DNA of 6,681 nucleotides, from assembly GCA_021852095.1 (NCBI GenBank), contig JAJZOC010000052.1:1-6681 (forward strand), read 5' to 3'. Positions 6,391 to 6,681 of this stretch are shown here, in pieces. The notes under the pieces were generated by a model. It worked only from the letters and a program-made list of their open reading frames with translations, had not been told where the DNA came from and ran no database searches. This DNA is from a bacterium. Its GTDB lineage: Bacteria; Patescibacteriota; Microgenomatia; Levybacterales; UBA12049. Position 1 is the stretch's first letter; each line of letters opens with the position of its first letter. Made by a program: the position numbers and the translations under genes.

Positions 6391-6419
6391 ATAATATCTG
6401 TTTCAGTGATTTAAATCAA
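6391..6419 (-). promoter_or_regulatory. Predicted promoter of the YerC-like gene, leaderless
   Basis: On the minus strand: TTGATT (6419-6414), a 17-nt spacer, TATTAT (6396-6391), then 6 nt to the ATG at 6384. Transcription would begin at or within a base or two of the start codon. Copy 3 of the 20-nt motif covers the -35 box and most of the spacer. Confidence 0.65.
6399..6418 (-). repeat. Copy 3 of the 20-nt boundary motif, candidate operator
   Basis: On the minus strand it reads TGATTTAAATCACTGAAACA, two changes from copy 1. It includes a perfect 12-nt palindrome TGATTTAAATCA at 6418-6407. It lies over the promoter of a gene encoding a TrpR-family protein, the usual place for an autorepressor site. 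Confidence 0.7.
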
Positions 6420-6420
6420 T

Positions 6421-6681
6421 AGAACAAATAGTAGACATTCAGAGGAATTACTAGCTGAAAGCTGGACAACACAAAAATCAATCTACAGCAAATTTTGTGC
6501 CAGACTTAGTAAAAAGAATTTTTCTTTCAGATTTTGCCGCAGTTACATATATTTTCCGTAGTTGTATTAGATATTCTCTATCGTATTTTTCATATTATCA
6601 CCGGCTTATGGACAGAAAATTAAAAACCGAAAAAGGTCAAATATTCGTGAGTCAACGATTATAATATTAGGTCATTCTTAG
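6421..6681. other. Region without a recognisable gene; several small hairpins
   Basis: All frames on both strands are broken. A + strand frame is open from 6455 to 6664 but has only a GTG at 6497 or an internal ATG at 6608 as starts, and its translation resembles nothing I know. Three small inverted repeats follow each other: 6451-6465 (CTAGCT, GAA, AGCTGG), 6470-6499 (CACAAAA and TTTTGTG) and 6513-6527 (AAAGAA, TTT, TTCTTT). A TATAAT at 6660-6665 might be a -10 box for a gene to the right, but no -35 fits. No tRNA T-loop signature was found. Confidence 0.4.

Noticed and set aside
5135..6418. CRISPR array made of the three 20-nt repeats
   Set aside because: The spacing is about 480-750 nt with genes between, not short unique spacers.
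6455..6664. Open + strand frame of about 70 codons in the right end
   Set aside because: It has no credible start, no promoter or ribosome binding site, and a composition typical of AT-rich non-coding DNA.

Overview
The window is AT-rich, densely packed DNA with five protein genes, most likely from an uncultivated Patescibacteria/CPR bacterium and probably a member of Microgenomates. The assignment rests on recall of the gene families: a DUF2298 (Chlor_Arch_YYY) membrane protein beside a family-39-like glycosyltransferase, a small AlkD-like protein and a YerC-like TrpR-family protein, none of them with a properly spaced Shine-Dalgarno sequence. All five frames read sensibly with the standard bacterial code, and stops are TAA or TAG.

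Left part (1-5129, + strand): a three-gene envelope cluster. A GT-C fold, PMT_2/GT39-type membrane glycosyltransferase comes first. A secreted Ig-like protein with a C-terminal coiled coil follows, apparently with its own extended -10 promoter and almost no 5' leader. The third gene encodes a large polytopic DUF2298 protein. The two membrane proteins share a layout: an acidic motif in the first outer loop, many membrane spans, and a C-terminal non-membrane domain opening with a similar W...K/G...ILxE segment. A plausible joint role is transfer of lipid-linked sugars to surface molecules; this is inference.

Right part (5130-6681, - strand): a YerC/TrpR-like regulator followed 66 bp later by an AlkD-like DNA glycosylase, converging on the DUF2298 gene. 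The last ~260 bases hold no recognisable gene.

Most notable signals: (1) A 20-nt motif (minus-strand consensus TGWTTTAAATCAYTDAAACA) occurs exactly three times, once at each boundary of the regulator/alkD pair, and one copy lies over the regulator's predicted promoter, so an operator for the TrpR-family protein is an attractive idea. (2) A run of eight A's just after an ATG at position 7 puts the natural N-terminus of the glycosyltransferase out of frame by one base. (3) A 150-bp island inside the DUF2298 gene holds three palindromes and a tandem repeat, two of the palindromes resembling dispersed mini-repeats translated in frame within a hydrophilic loop. (4) Several genes appear to be transcribed as leaderless or nearly leaderless messages.
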